From positions 1 to 28,203 of the forward strand of contig CBFHAI010000059.1 in assembly GCA_965653565.1 (NCBI GenBank): a stretch of 28,203 nucleotides of DNA, written 5' to 3'. The position numbers and the translations under genes were made by a program. The notes below the pieces were generated by a model, which was not told the DNA's origin, made no database searches, and worked only from the letters and a program-made list of their open reading frames with translations. Origin of the DNA: JALCLA01 sp965653565 (GTDB lineage: Bacteria > Pseudomonadota > Gammaproteobacteria > Xanthomonadales > Xanthomonadaceae). Position 1 is the first letter of the stretch. Every line of letters starts with the position of its first letter. This document shows, in pieces, positions 14,797-22,665 of this stretch.

Positions 14797-15732
14797 ATGT
14801 CCTACTCCAGCAGCGCCAGCGGATCGCTTTTTGCCGAAGGCGGTGCCGGCACGCTGCGCCTGCTGCTGTATCTCACCGTCTGCCTGATCCTGATGGTGGC
14901 CGACCATCGCGGCGGCTATCTGGAGCGGGTGCGCTCGTGGGCCGGGCTATTGGCCGGGCCGATCTATCTGGTGGCATCGAGCCCGGCGCGGCTGGCGCAG
15001 GGGCTGCGCGAGAATTTCGGCAGCCGCAGCCAGCTGGCCGAAGACAACCGGCAACTGCGCGAAAACCTGCTGGTGAGCAATGCGCGCGTCAATCGGCTCG
15101 AAGCGGTGCAACTGGAAAACCGGCGCCTGCGGGCGCTGCTCGACGGCACCCGCGGCCTGCAGCTGTCGGTGCAGCTGGCGAGCCTGGTCGATATCGATCT
15201 GGACCCGTTCCGCCATCGCATCGTGATCGACAGCGGCAGCAAGGGCGGCGTCAGCGAAGGCCTGGCCGTGATCGACGCCAGCGGCGTGTTCGGCCAGGTG
15301 GTCAGCGTGACGCCGCTCAACGCCACCGTGATGCTGATCTCCGATCCCAGCCACGCCGTGCCGGTGCAGATCGTGCGCTCGGGGCTGCGCACGATCGCCT
15401 ACGGCACCGGTCGCATCGATCGCCTGCTGTTGCCGAATATTCCGCTCAGCGCCGACGTGCGGGTGGGCGACCAGCTGATCACCTCGGGCCTCGGCGGCAC
15501 CTTCCCGGCCGGCTTTCCGGTCGGCCGTATCGAAAGCCTCAATCCCGATGAAACCCGCCTTTTCGTCGTGGCCGAAGCCCGCCCCGACGCCGCGCTCGAT
15601 CGCAGCGGCGAAGTGCTGCTGGTGCGCGACACCAGCGATGCCGCGATCGACGAACCCTTCGGCCCGCCCGATTCGCTGATGAGTCTGCCGCGCGTCGAGC
15701 CCAAAGTGCCGAACGAGGAGCCCGCGCCATGA
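14797..15732 (+). CDS. mreC: Rod-shape determining protein MreC
   Basis: The 311-residue protein has a short cytoplasmic N-terminus, one membrane helix (about 24-42, LRLLLYLTVCLILMVA), a periplasmic coiled coil (about 75-112, with SQLAEDNRQLRENL and LEAVQLENRRLRALL), and the beta-rich MreC domain. Landmarks there are the VSxGxxVIDxxGVxGQVV segment and a GDQLITSGLGGTFPAGFPVG loop. MreC dimerises, binds PBP2 and activates the RodA-PBP2 synthase. The ATG at 14797 lies directly behind the G-rich inverted repeat and has no ordinary Shine-Dalgarno sequence, so initiation may depend on that structure. Its stop overlaps the mreD start (ATGA). Confidence 0.97.
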   Translation: MSYSSSASGSLFAEGGAGTLRLLLYLTVCLILMVADHRGGYLERVRSWAGLLAGPIYLVASSPARLAQGLRENFGSRSQLAEDNRQLRENLLVSNARVNRLEAVQLENRRLRALLDGTRGLQLSVQLASLVDIDLDPFRHRIVIDSGSKGGVSEGLAVIDASGVFGQVVSVTPLNATVMLISDPSHAVPVQIVRSGLRTIAYGTGRIDRLLLPNIPLSADVRVGDQLITSGLGGTFPAGFPVGRIESLNPDETRLFVVAEARPDAALDRSGEVLLVRDTSDAAIDEPFGPPDSLMSLPRVEPKVPNEEPAP

Positions 15733-16220
15733 GTCGCATGCGGGGTGGTGGCAGCCTGCTGTGGGGCAGTCTGACGCTGGCGATCCTGCTCGGCCTGTTG
15801 CCGATGCCGCCGGCCCTGGCGGTGTTCAAGCCCTACTGGCTGGGCCTGGTGCTTTGCTACTGGGTGCTCGAAGCGCCCGAGCGGGTCGGGCTCGGTTTCG
15901 CATTCTTGCTCGGCCTGACCGGCGATCTGATCTACGGATCGTTGCTGGGCGAGCAGGCGATGCGCCTGGCGATCTTCGCCTTCATCGTGCTGCGTTTCCG
16001 CGCGCGGCTGCGGTTTTTCACGCTGGCGCAGCAGGCGCTGGCGATACTGGCACTGCTGCTCAACGATCGCATCGTCGTGCTCATCATCCGCGGTTTTTCC
16101 GGCGAAGGCCTGCCGCCGCTGTCGTTCTGGATTTCACCGGTGGTCGGCATGCTGCTGTGGCCCTGGCTGTTCCTGCTGCTGGACGATCTGCGCCTGAAAC
16201 TGCGGCAGAAGGACGCCTGA
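15729..16220 (+). CDS. mreD: Rod-shape determining protein MreD
   Basis: The 163-residue product starts within the mreC stop codon. It has about five membrane helices, the MreD topology, with the family-like segments ALAVFKPYWLGLVLCYWVLEAPERVG (in parts) and GxLGDLxxGSLLGEQAMRLAIFAF near the middle. MreD is an inner-membrane partner of MreC whose exact role is open; it may restrain MreC activation of PBP2. It is read with mreC by translational coupling and lies ten bases before mrdA. Confidence 0.95.
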   Translation: MSRMRGGGSLLWGSLTLAILLGLLPMPPALAVFKPYWLGLVLCYWVLEAPERVGLGFAFLLGLTGDLIYGSLLGEQAMRLAIFAFIVLRFRARLRFFTLAQQALAILALLLNDRIVVLIIRGFSGEGLPPLSFWISPVVGMLLWPWLFLLLDDLRLKLRQKDA

Positions 16221-16230
16221 GCGCCGTCCG

Positions 16231-18105
16231 ATGAAGCGCATCAGCTACCGGCCCGCGCGGCGCCAGCTCAAGGATCATGCGGGCGAGAGCGCGGGTTTCC
16301 GGATGCGCGCGCTGCTCGGTTTCGTCGCCGTCGCGCTCGCCACGCTGACGCTCGGCGCGCGCTTCCTGTGGTTGCAGGTTTACGCGCACGAAGAATTCCT
16401 CACCCGCTCGGAAGCCAACCGCGTCAAGCCGCGGCCGATCGTGCCGGCGCGCGGCCTGATCTACGATCGCAACGGCCGCCTGCTGGCCGACAACGTGCCG
16501 GCCTATCGGCTCGAAGTGGTGCCCGAGCAGGTCAAGGACATCGACGCGCTGCTCGACGAACTGGCCACCGTGATGCCGCTGGGCGAGGACGAGATCGAGC
16601 GTTTCCGCGCCAGCTACCGCAGCAAGCGCGGTTTCCATCCGGTGCCGCTGAAACTGCGCCTCACCGAATCGGAAGTGGCGCGTTTCGCGGTGCACCGGCA
16701 TCGCTTCCCGGGCGTCGATGTGGTGCCGTATCTCAATCGACGCTATCCGTACGGCGACTTGTTCGCGCACGTGGTCGGCTACGTCGGGCGCATCGACGAG
16801 GACGATCTCGCCAATCTCGATGCGGTGCGCTACAGCGGCGCCACCCATATCGGCAAGGGCGGCATCGAGCGTTTTTACGAAAGCCGGCTGCACGGCCAGG
16901 TCGGGTTCGAACAGGTCGAGATCAACGCCGAAGGCCGCGCGCTGCGGGTGCTCGAACGCATTCCGGCGCAGGCCGGCGAACATCTTTATCTGAGCATCGA
17001 TGCGGGGCTGCAGCAGGCGGTGGTCGATGCCTTCGCCGGGCAGCACGGCGCGGCGGTCGCGGTCGATCCGCGCAGCGGCGAGGTGCTGGCGCTGGTGAGC
17101 CTGCCGAGCTACGACCCCAATCCGTTCGTCAACGGCATCGGTCGCGCCGAATACGCCGCGCTGCTCAACAATCCGTCGCGGCCGTTGTTCAATCGCGTGC
17201 TGGCGGGCGGTTACGAGCCCGGCTCGACGATCAAGCCGTTCATCGGCCTGGCCGGCCTGGAACTGGGCCTGCGCACGCCGGCCGACCAGACCTTCTCCAG
17301 CGGCGCCTTCCGTCTGCCGAACCAGCAGCGTGAGTATCGCGACTGGCGCCGCGGCGGACATGGCTACGTCAATCTGCGCGAGGCGCTGGCGCAGTCGGTC
17401 AACACGTATTTCTATCAACTCGCGGTCGATCTGGGCATCGATCGCTTGAGCACCTACATGGCGCAGTTCGGTTTCGGCCGGCCGACCGGCATCGATCTGC
17501 CCGGCGAAGGCTCCGGCGTGCTGCCGACGCGCGAGTGGAAACAGCGCGAGCGCAATCAGGTCTGGTATCCGGGCGAGACCGTGATCGCCGGCATCGGGCA
17601 GGGCTTCTGGGTCGCCACGCCGCTGCAACTGGCGCAGGCCACCGCGACCCTGGCCTCGGGCGGCGAGCGGCATCGGCTGCATCTGCTGCGGCAGACGCAA
17701 GCAGGTTTCGACGCGCCGCGCGTCCCGGTGGTGGAAGAGGCCGGGCACGTCACCATCGTGAAAGATCGCGCCAATCTCGCCGCCGTCGTGGAAGGCATGG
17801 TCGCCGTGATGCACGGCCCGACCGGCACCGCGCGCGCGGCGGCCGCCGACGCGCCGTATCTGATCGCCGGCAAAACCGGCACCGCGCAGCGCGTGAGCCG
17901 CAAGACCGACCAGCAGATGGACGTCAACAAGCTGGCGTTTTCGCTGCGCCATCAGGCCCTGTTCGTCAGTTTCGCGCCGGCCGACGATCCGCGCATCGCG
18001 TTGTTCATCGTGGTCGAGCACGGCGGTTCGGGTTCGAAGGCCGCCGCGCCGGTGGCGCGCCGCATCCTCGATGCGTGGCTGTTGCGCGAGCCGGCCATGC
18101 CATGA
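16231..18105 (+). CDS. mrdA: Penicillin-binding protein 2 (elongasome transpeptidase)
   Basis: The 624-residue class B PBP has one N-terminal membrane helix (about 26-48), a PBP dimerisation/pedestal domain (about 65-240, with ARGLIYDRNGRLLADN), and a transpeptidase domain. Active-site motifs are S332-T-I-K335, S389-V-N391 and K548-T-G550, all intact. It cross-links nascent glycan made by RodA during lateral wall growth and is the mecillinam target in other Gram-negatives. It begins ten bases after mreD and its stop overlaps rodA (ATGA), so the five rod genes are probably one transcript. A long open frame antisense to it is only a GC-codon shadow. Confidence 0.98.
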   Translation: MKRISYRPARRQLKDHAGESAGFRMRALLGFVAVALATLTLGARFLWLQVYAHEEFLTRSEANRVKPRPIVPARGLIYDRNGRLLADNVPAYRLEVVPEQVKDIDALLDELATVMPLGEDEIERFRASYRSKRGFHPVPLKLRLTESEVARFAVHRHRFPGVDVVPYLNRRYPYGDLFAHVVGYVGRIDEDDLANLDAVRYSGATHIGKGGIERFYESRLHGQVGFEQVEINAEGRALRVLERIPAQAGEHLYLSIDAGLQQAVVDAFAGQHGAAVAVDPRSGEVLALVSLPSYDPNPFVNGIGRAEYAALLNNPSRPLFNRVLAGGYEPGSTIKPFIGLAGLELGLRTPADQTFSSGAFRLPNQQREYRDWRRGGHGYVNLREALAQSVNTYFYQLAVDLGIDRLSTYMAQFGFGRPTGIDLPGEGSGVLPTREWKQRERNQVWYPGETVIAGIGQGFWVATPLQLAQATATLASGGERHRLHLLRQTQAGFDAPRVPVVEEAGHVTIVKDRANLAAVVEGMVAVMHGPTGTARAAAADAPYLIAGKTGTAQRVSRKTDQQMDVNKLAFSLRHQALFVSFAPADDPRIALFIVVEHGGSGSKAAAPVARRILDAWLLREPAMP

Positions 18106-19208
18106 CCATCGATCAATTCTGGCGCCGCTGGCGCAGCCGCATCGGCCCGCCGCGCGTCGATATTCCGCTGCTGACGGCGCTGCTGTTGCTGATCGGTTTC
18201 GGACTGGCGGTGCTGCACAGCGCCGCGGGCGACAACGAACGGCTGGTGTGGTCGCAGGGCATTCGCATGGCCGTCGGCATGGGCGCGCTGTGGCTGATAT
18301 CGCGCATCCCGCCGGTGCAGTTGCGGCTGTGGACGCCGTGGCTGTTCGCGATCAGCGTGCTGCTGTTGTTGCTGGTGCCGGTGTTCGGCACCGGCCGCAG
18401 CGGCCGTCACTGGCTCAATCTCGGCGTGTTCTATCTGCAACCGTCGGAACTGCTGAAACTCACCGTGCCGATGATGGTGGCCGGCTTCCTGCACCCGCAG
18501 CCGCTGCCGCCGCGCTGGGGCACGCTGGCGGTGGCCGCGGTCATCATCGGTGTGCCGACCTTGCTGATCGCCGCGCAGCCCGATCTGGGCACCGCCTTGC
18601 TGGTGGGCGCGAGCGGCGCCTTCGTGGTGTTCCTGTCCGGCATGGCGTGGTGGCGCATCGCCTTGCTCGGCGGTCTGGCGGCCGCGGTGGCGCCGCTCGG
18701 CTGGAGCCTGCTCGAGGAATATCAGAAGCAGCGGCTGCGCACCTTCCTGGATCCGGAGGCCGACCCGCTCGGCAGCGGCTGGAACATCATCCAGTCGAAG
18801 ATCGCGGTGGGCTCCGGCGGCCTGTTCGGCAAGGGCTGGGGCGAGGGCACGCAATCGCGCCTGGAATTCCTGCCCGAACACACCACCGATTTCATTTTCG
18901 CCGTGCTGGCCGAGGAATTCGGCCTGATCGGCGTGCTCACCCTGCTGGCGATCTACCTGTTCATCGTCGGCCGCTGCCTGTGGATCGCCGCCGAAGCCCG
19001 CGACACCTACGCCCGCCTGCTGGCCGGCGCGACGGCGCTGACCTTCTTCGTCTACGTGGCGGTGAACGGCGGCATGGTGTCGGGCCTGCTGCCGGTGGTC
19101 GGCGTGCCGATGCCGTTGCTCAGTTACGGCGGGACGTCGGCGGTCACCTTGCTGGCGGGGTTCGGGATTGTCATGTCGGTGCATGCGCATCGGAAATTTA
19201 TGAAGTAG
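18102..19208 (+). CDS. rodA: SEDS-family peptidoglycan glycosyltransferase RodA
   Basis: The start is the ATG at 18102, overlapping the mrdA stop; longer frames upstream lie inside mrdA. The 368-residue protein has about ten membrane helices. SEDS landmarks are GTGRSGRHWLNLG, QPSELLKL, QPDLGTALL, the extracellular loop GSGWNIIQSKIAVGSGGLFGKG, EFLPEHTTDFIFAVLAEE, and the final VGVPMPLLSYGGTS. The Asp in HTTDFIF corresponds to the essential catalytic Asp of RodA (D262 in E. coli by recollection). It polymerises lipid II with PBP2. The stop codon TAG overlaps the first bases of a strong inverted repeat. Confidence 0.97.
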   Translation: MTIDQFWRRWRSRIGPPRVDIPLLTALLLLIGFGLAVLHSAAGDNERLVWSQGIRMAVGMGALWLISRIPPVQLRLWTPWLFAISVLLLLLVPVFGTGRSGRHWLNLGVFYLQPSELLKLTVPMMVAGFLHPQPLPPRWGTLAVAAVIIGVPTLLIAAQPDLGTALLVGASGAFVVFLSGMAWWRIALLGGLAAAVAPLGWSLLEEYQKQRLRTFLDPEADPLGSGWNIIQSKIAVGSGGLFGKGWGEGTQSRLEFLPEHTTDFIFAVLAEEFGLIGVLTLLAIYLFIVGRCLWIAAEARDTYARLLAGATALTFFVYVAVNGGMVSGLLPVVGVPMPLLSYGGTSAVTLLAGFGIVMSVHAHRKFMK

Positions 19209-19301
19209 GGGTCAGGGGCGAGTAGTGAGGGCGCTTCGATCGTAGTGCTCGGGGCGCCACAGTTTCCGGAAATACGCCCTCGCTACTCGCCCCTAACCCC
19301 T
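19207..19301. repeat. 27-bp near-perfect inverted repeat after rodA
   Basis: The left arm 19207-19233 (AGGGGTCAGGGGCGAGTAGT then GAGGGCG) and the right arm 19275-19301 are reverse complements except at two positions, one of which would be a G-U pair in RNA. The loop is 41 bases. No T-tract follows, so it is not a standard terminator, but it could act as a 3'-end block or RNase barrier for the rod operon. The arm begins inside the rodA stop codon. Similar GAGTAG-rich snap-back repeats are dispersed in related genomes. Confidence 0.85.
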
Positions 19302-19385
19302 GCTTTCCCCACCCGCATCGCAGCGCCGCGCGCCGGCCTGCGCTAGCATGCTCGCCCACCTCGCTCCGAGCCCGAGCGCGCGCCC

Positions 19386-20396
19386 GTGATCCGCCGCGAT
19401 TCCTTCTCCATCCTGCGTGACACCATGCGCTGGCGCGTGGCGGTGGTGCTCGGTGCGTTGGTGATCGGGTTGATGGTGGTGCTGGGCGTCACCAATGCGC
19501 GGATGGGGCTGGCCGATACGGCGATGCTCGCGTGGATCGTGCTGGCCGCGACCTCGGCCGCGATGATCGGCCTGGCCGTGTTGCCGCGGCATATCGGCGG
19601 TACCTTGTTCTTCAGCGCGATCGCGCTGCTGCTGGTCGGCGTGCTGGCGTTCGGTGCCTTGAACGGGCGGCCGATGCAGCACTGGGCCTACATCCTGCCG
19701 CCGGTGATGATCTTCCTGCTGCGCGCCGGGCCAGCCCTGGTCGCGATGCTGTTGTTCGGCGCCTACGCGAGTTACTGCATTGCCGCGCTGGTGCCGGCGA
19801 TCGATGTGATCCGCTTCGCCAGCGGATACGGCTTGCTGGTCTGCTTCATGTACACCTATGCGCTGTTGCAGGAGCGCGCGGCGACGATGTTGCGTTATCA
19901 CTCCGATCACGACGCGCTGAGCAACTGCCTCAACCGGCGCACCTTCAACGAAGCCATCGACCAGCTGGCGGCAGCGAACCTGGGCCAGCGGCGCTGCACC
20001 TTCCTGCTGATCGACATCGATCATTTCAAATCGATCAACGACAACCACGGCCATCTGGTCGGCGATCGCATCATCACGCAGGTGGCCGCCGCGCTCGGGC
20101 GCGAACTCGATGCCGGCACGCCGCTGTTCCGCTACGGTGGCGAAGAATTCGCGGTGCTGATGGCCGGCGCGCCGCTGAGCGCCGGCGTCGAACTGGCCGA
20201 ACGCTTGCGCAGCGCGATCGCGAGCGCCGATTTCCAGGGCGTGGCGGTGACGGTGAGCATCGGCGTGGCCGAATGGCGGCGCGGCAACGAGCAGATTCCC
20301 GCCGTGCTGGCGCAGGCCGATCGCGCGCTTTACGCCGCCAAACGCGCCGGACGCAACCGCGTGATGGCCGAGCCGCGCGCGGTCGAGGCGGCCTGA
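19386..20396 (+). CDS. Membrane-bound diguanylate cyclase (GGDEF)
   Basis: The start is taken as the GTG at 19386 (336 residues); an ATG at 19425 would remove 13 residues and neither has a clear ribosome binding site. Residues about 17-165 hold five or six membrane helices with very short loops, a membrane-embedded sensor without a name I can assign. The GGDEF domain follows (about 170-330) with LIDIDHFKSINDNHGH for metal and substrate binding and an intact RYGGEEF (GGEEF at 251-255). The usual DxLTGLxNR is DALSNCLNRR. The inhibitory RxxD position just before GGEEF reads DAGT, so the I-site appears lost. It should make c-di-GMP from GTP. It is a separate unit after the rodA repeat. Confidence 0.92.
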   Translation: MIRRDSFSILRDTMRWRVAVVLGALVIGLMVVLGVTNARMGLADTAMLAWIVLAATSAAMIGLAVLPRHIGGTLFFSAIALLLVGVLAFGALNGRPMQHWAYILPPVMIFLLRAGPALVAMLLFGAYASYCIAALVPAIDVIRFASGYGLLVCFMYTYALLQERAATMLRYHSDHDALSNCLNRRTFNEAIDQLAAANLGQRRCTFLLIDIDHFKSINDNHGHLVGDRIITQVAAALGRELDAGTPLFRYGGEEFAVLMAGAPLSAGVELAERLRSAIASADFQGVAVTVSIGVAEWRRGNEQIPAVLAQADRALYAAKRAGRNRVMAEPRAVEAA

Positions 20397-20434
20397 CGCT
20401 TTTCTCGCCGCGCCGCTTCGCCGATGATGCAGCG

Positions 20435-20866
20435 ATGAGTGCGAACGACAACCAGAAGGCCGCGGCGGTGGTCCGCGAAGTGGCGAGCCTGCAGATCAAA
20501 CTGCTGATCGATGCGCTGCGCGATCTGGTGCTCAGCCCGATCACGCTCGGCGCCGCGCTGCTCGACCTGCTGCTGATCCAGAAGCAGCCGCCGCGTTATT
20601 TCCATCTGGCGCTCCGGCTCGGCAAGCGCAGCGACGAATGGATCGACCTGTGGTCGCCGATCGAACAGCGCGACGGTCCGGCGCCGGAAAATGTCGATGC
20701 CATGCTCACGCGCGTCGAAGAACTGATTCGCGACCCGCGTACCGGCGCGCAGCACGCGCTGGTGCTCAAGCGCTGGATGGAAATGACGATCGCGCGCCAG
20801 CGCCGGGCCGCCAACGCCGGTACCGCGCTGCCGCCCCCACCGCCACCGCCCGGCGATCCGGTTTAA
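20435..20866 (+). CDS. Hypothetical protein with C-terminal polyproline
   Basis: The ATG at 20435 gives 143 residues beginning MSANDNQKAAAVVREVASLQ. The region LQIKLLIDALRDLVLSPITLGAALLDLLL (about 19-47) is one long amphipathic-to-hydrophobic helix. It is followed by YFHLALRLGKRSDEWIDLWSP, and then a charged helical stretch. The C-terminus has seven consecutive prolines and ends GDPV. I recall similar small unnamed proteins in Lysobacterales. It begins 38 bases after the diguanylate cyclase and could be its cotranscribed partner. Its stop TAA overlaps the stop of the convergent BNR gene by four bases (TTAA). Function unknown. Confidence 0.75.
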   Translation: MSANDNQKAAAVVREVASLQIKLLIDALRDLVLSPITLGAALLDLLLIQKQPPRYFHLALRLGKRSDEWIDLWSPIEQRDGPAPENVDAMLTRVEELIRDPRTGAQHALVLKRWMEMTIARQRRAANAGTALPPPPPPPGDPV

Positions 20867-21963
20867 GCGAACGCCACCGCGTGAATCGGCGGCAGTCGCG
20901 CTTCCGGCGCTTGCCATGAATCGCCGTCGTTTTCGGTGATCCACAACCCGCCGGTGGTCGAGCCGAAGGCGAGGCGCGTGCCGGTTTCATCGATGGCCAG
21001 GCCGTGCCGATAGACCAGATCGTAGGCGTGCTCGCTCGGCAGGCCGTTGCCGAGGACATCGAAACTCGCGCCGCCATCGCGCGTGCGCGCCACCACCAGC
21101 CGGCCGTCGACCGGAATGCGGCGCTCGTCCTTCACCGCGGGCACGAACCAGGCGGTATCGGGCTGGTTCGGGTGCCCCGCCACCGCGAAACCGAACACCG
21201 ACGGCGGCACGTTCGCGACTTCGCTCCAACGCTCGCCGCCGTCGACGCTGCGGAACACGCCGTTGTGATGCTGGATCCACAGGGCCTGCGGTTGCGCGCG
21301 GCATTGCACCATGCGGTGCACGTCCTGGATGTTGGGGTCGTCGCGCCGATCGGGCGGCATGTAGGTCGCGAACAGACCGGCCGAGGTATTGCGCCACGAC
21401 TCGCCGCCGTCGTCGCTGCGCCAAACGCCACCCGACGACAGCGCCAGCCGGAGGCAGCGTGAGTCGCGCGGATCGACGCAGATCGAATGGATGCCCGGCG
21501 CGTCGTAGCCGCCGCCGAACCACTGGCTGCGCTCGGGACGATCCCACAGGCCGCGCACCAGCGACCAGCTCGCGCCGTAATCGTCCGAACGAAACAATCC
21601 GCCGGGAATCGTGCCGGCCCACAGTCGGCCGGGCTCGGACGCGCCGGCGGCCTCGAGCGACCAGATCAACTGCAAGGTCGCCGGCTTCGGCGGCTTGCCG
21701 TCGCCGACCGCGATTTCGTCGCCTTCGCCGTAGGCCGGCACGCCGACTTCGGTCCACGTCCGGCCGCGATCGGTGGAGCGCTGCAGCTTGGCGCCGAAGT
21801 GGCCGAGGTCGAGCGCGACATACCAGCTGCCGTCGCGCGGATCGGCCAGTGACAGCGCCAGTTTCTCGCCGAGAAATGCGCTGTGCACGACGCGCCAGCG
21901 CGAGGCCTCGCGCTCGAGCACGAACAGGCCCTTGCGGGTCGATACCAGCAACGTGTCGGACAT
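20863..21963 (-). CDS. BNR/Asp-box beta-propeller protein (sialidase-like fold, cytosolic)
   Basis: The ATG at 21963 has GGAGG five bases upstream, within the end of the preceding gene. The 366-residue protein has repeated Asp-boxes: STDRGRTW (63-70), SDDYGASW (126-133), SDDGGESW (183-190), SVDGGERW (239-246) and the degenerate TRDGGASF and TENDGDSW near the end. About six blades are therefore expected, a full propeller. It lacks a signal peptide and the Arg triad/FRIP motif of true sialidases is not evident, so an enzymatic label would be unsafe. It overlaps the downstream convergent gene by four bases and is cotranscribed with the MoaD-like gene upstream (one-base gap). A binding or scaffold function connected with that sulfur-carrier-like protein is the likeliest guess. 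Confidence 0.85.
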   Translation of the reverse strand: MSDTLLVSTRKGLFVLEREASRWRVVHSAFLGEKLALSLADPRDGSWYVALDLGHFGAKLQRSTDRGRTWTEVGVPAYGEGDEIAVGDGKPPKPATLQLIWSLEAAGASEPGRLWAGTIPGGLFRSDDYGASWSLVRGLWDRPERSQWFGGGYDAPGIHSICVDPRDSRCLRLALSSGGVWRSDDGGESWRNTSAGLFATYMPPDRRDDPNIQDVHRMVQCRAQPQALWIQHHNGVFRSVDGGERWSEVANVPPSVFGFAVAGHPNQPDTAWFVPAVKDERRIPVDGRLVVARTRDGGASFDVLGNGLPSEHAYDLVYRHGLAIDETGTRLAFGSTTGGLWITENDGDSWQAPEARLPPIHAVAFA

Positions 21964-21964
21964 C

Positions 21965-22252
21965 TCAACCTCCGGAAAGCGCCTGCATCACATAGACCTC
22001 GGTCGCCGCACCGAGCGCGCGCGACAGATCGGTTTTATCGTGGATCGCCACGCCATCGACGAACACCGCCACGTGATGGCGGATCGTGCCGCGTTCGTCG
22101 ACCACATAGCCGCGCAAGGTCGGATGTTGCGCGAACAGCGCATCGAGCGCCTCGCGCAAGGTCGCGCCGTCGACCTGCAAGGCGACTTCGCCACCGGCGC
22201 CGGCTTGCGGCAACCAGCGCGACAGGGCGGAGGCGAGCACGATTCTGGGCAT
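21965..22252 (-). CDS. MoaD/ThiS-family ubiquitin-like protein ending in Gly-Gly
   Basis: The 95-residue product begins MPRIVLASALSRW, has GEVALQVDGATLREALDALFAQHPTLRGYV (split by turns) and HVAVFVDGVAIHDKTDLSRALG, and ends VYVMQALSGG. The beta-grasp layout and the C-terminal di-glycine are the hallmarks of MoaD/ThiS sulfur carriers, whose last Gly is adenylated and thiocarboxylated. GAGG lies six bases before the ATG. No moaE, thiG or E1-like activating gene is nearby, so partnership with molybdopterin or thiamin synthesis is not shown. It is tightly linked to the downstream BNR gene, and the pair probably works together. The codons for the two final Gly residues form the Shine-Dalgarno sequence of that gene. 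Confidence 0.85.
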   Translation of the reverse strand: MPRIVLASALSRWLPQAGAGGEVALQVDGATLREALDALFAQHPTLRGYVVDERGTIRHHVAVFVDGVAIHDKTDLSRALGAATEVYVMQALSGG

Positions 22253-22665
22253 GACGAACCTCGGGTGAAGGCCGCAGCTTAGGCAAGCCGGCGCGCCGCG
22301 TCATGTGGCGACGCGCAATGTCGGTGTAGTGCTCGTCAGGCAACGTGGGATTCCCGTGTGCAACGTCAATCTTGCGCTGTCGGGCGAACACGGGCATGGC
22401 TGCGGCTAAGGCGGGCGTCCTCTGGCGGGTTGCGCCTCATCGATACCAGCGTGCGAAAGAAGATCGCATTGATGATGCTCAATTGCGAAACACCAAACCG
22501 GCATTCGAGAAATTTGTATCCGCCGGGTTCGTGCCGGGCTTTCGTTTTGCAAAAATTGCTGACGCGAATGCCGCATTGGGGGGCGTCGGCACCCTGGACG
22601 TTGATTCCCGCAACGATGACGCGAGCGTGTTGCCACGTCGGGAACCGCATTACAGGAGCCTTGCC
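22253..22665. other. Intergenic stretch before the GxW-domain gene
   Basis: About 410 bases without a supported gene. The frame of the following gene stays open back to 22345 (107 codons), but the extra residues have no ribosome binding site, no domain and an unusual composition, while a strong ribosome binding site favours 22666. I see no repeat, hairpin or clear promoter here. Confidence 0.4.

Noticed and set aside
16084..18021. A 645-codon minus-strand frame across mreD and mrdA.
   Set aside because: Composition is the typical Arg/His/Gln/Ala shadow and the plus strand encodes an intact PBP2 with all active-site motifs.
19275..19310. An intrinsic terminator for rodA in the inverted repeat.
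   Set aside because: The stem is strong but no run of T follows the right arm; it is recorded as a repeat instead.
20863..21963. Labelling the BNR protein as an exo-alpha-sialidase.
   Set aside because: There is no signal peptide and no FRIP motif or Arg triad evident; Asp-boxes alone only show a propeller.
22345..22665. An N-terminal extension of the GxW-domain protein in the same frame.
   Set aside because: A strong AGGAG at 22654-22658 supports the ATG at 22666, and the extension lacks domain character.
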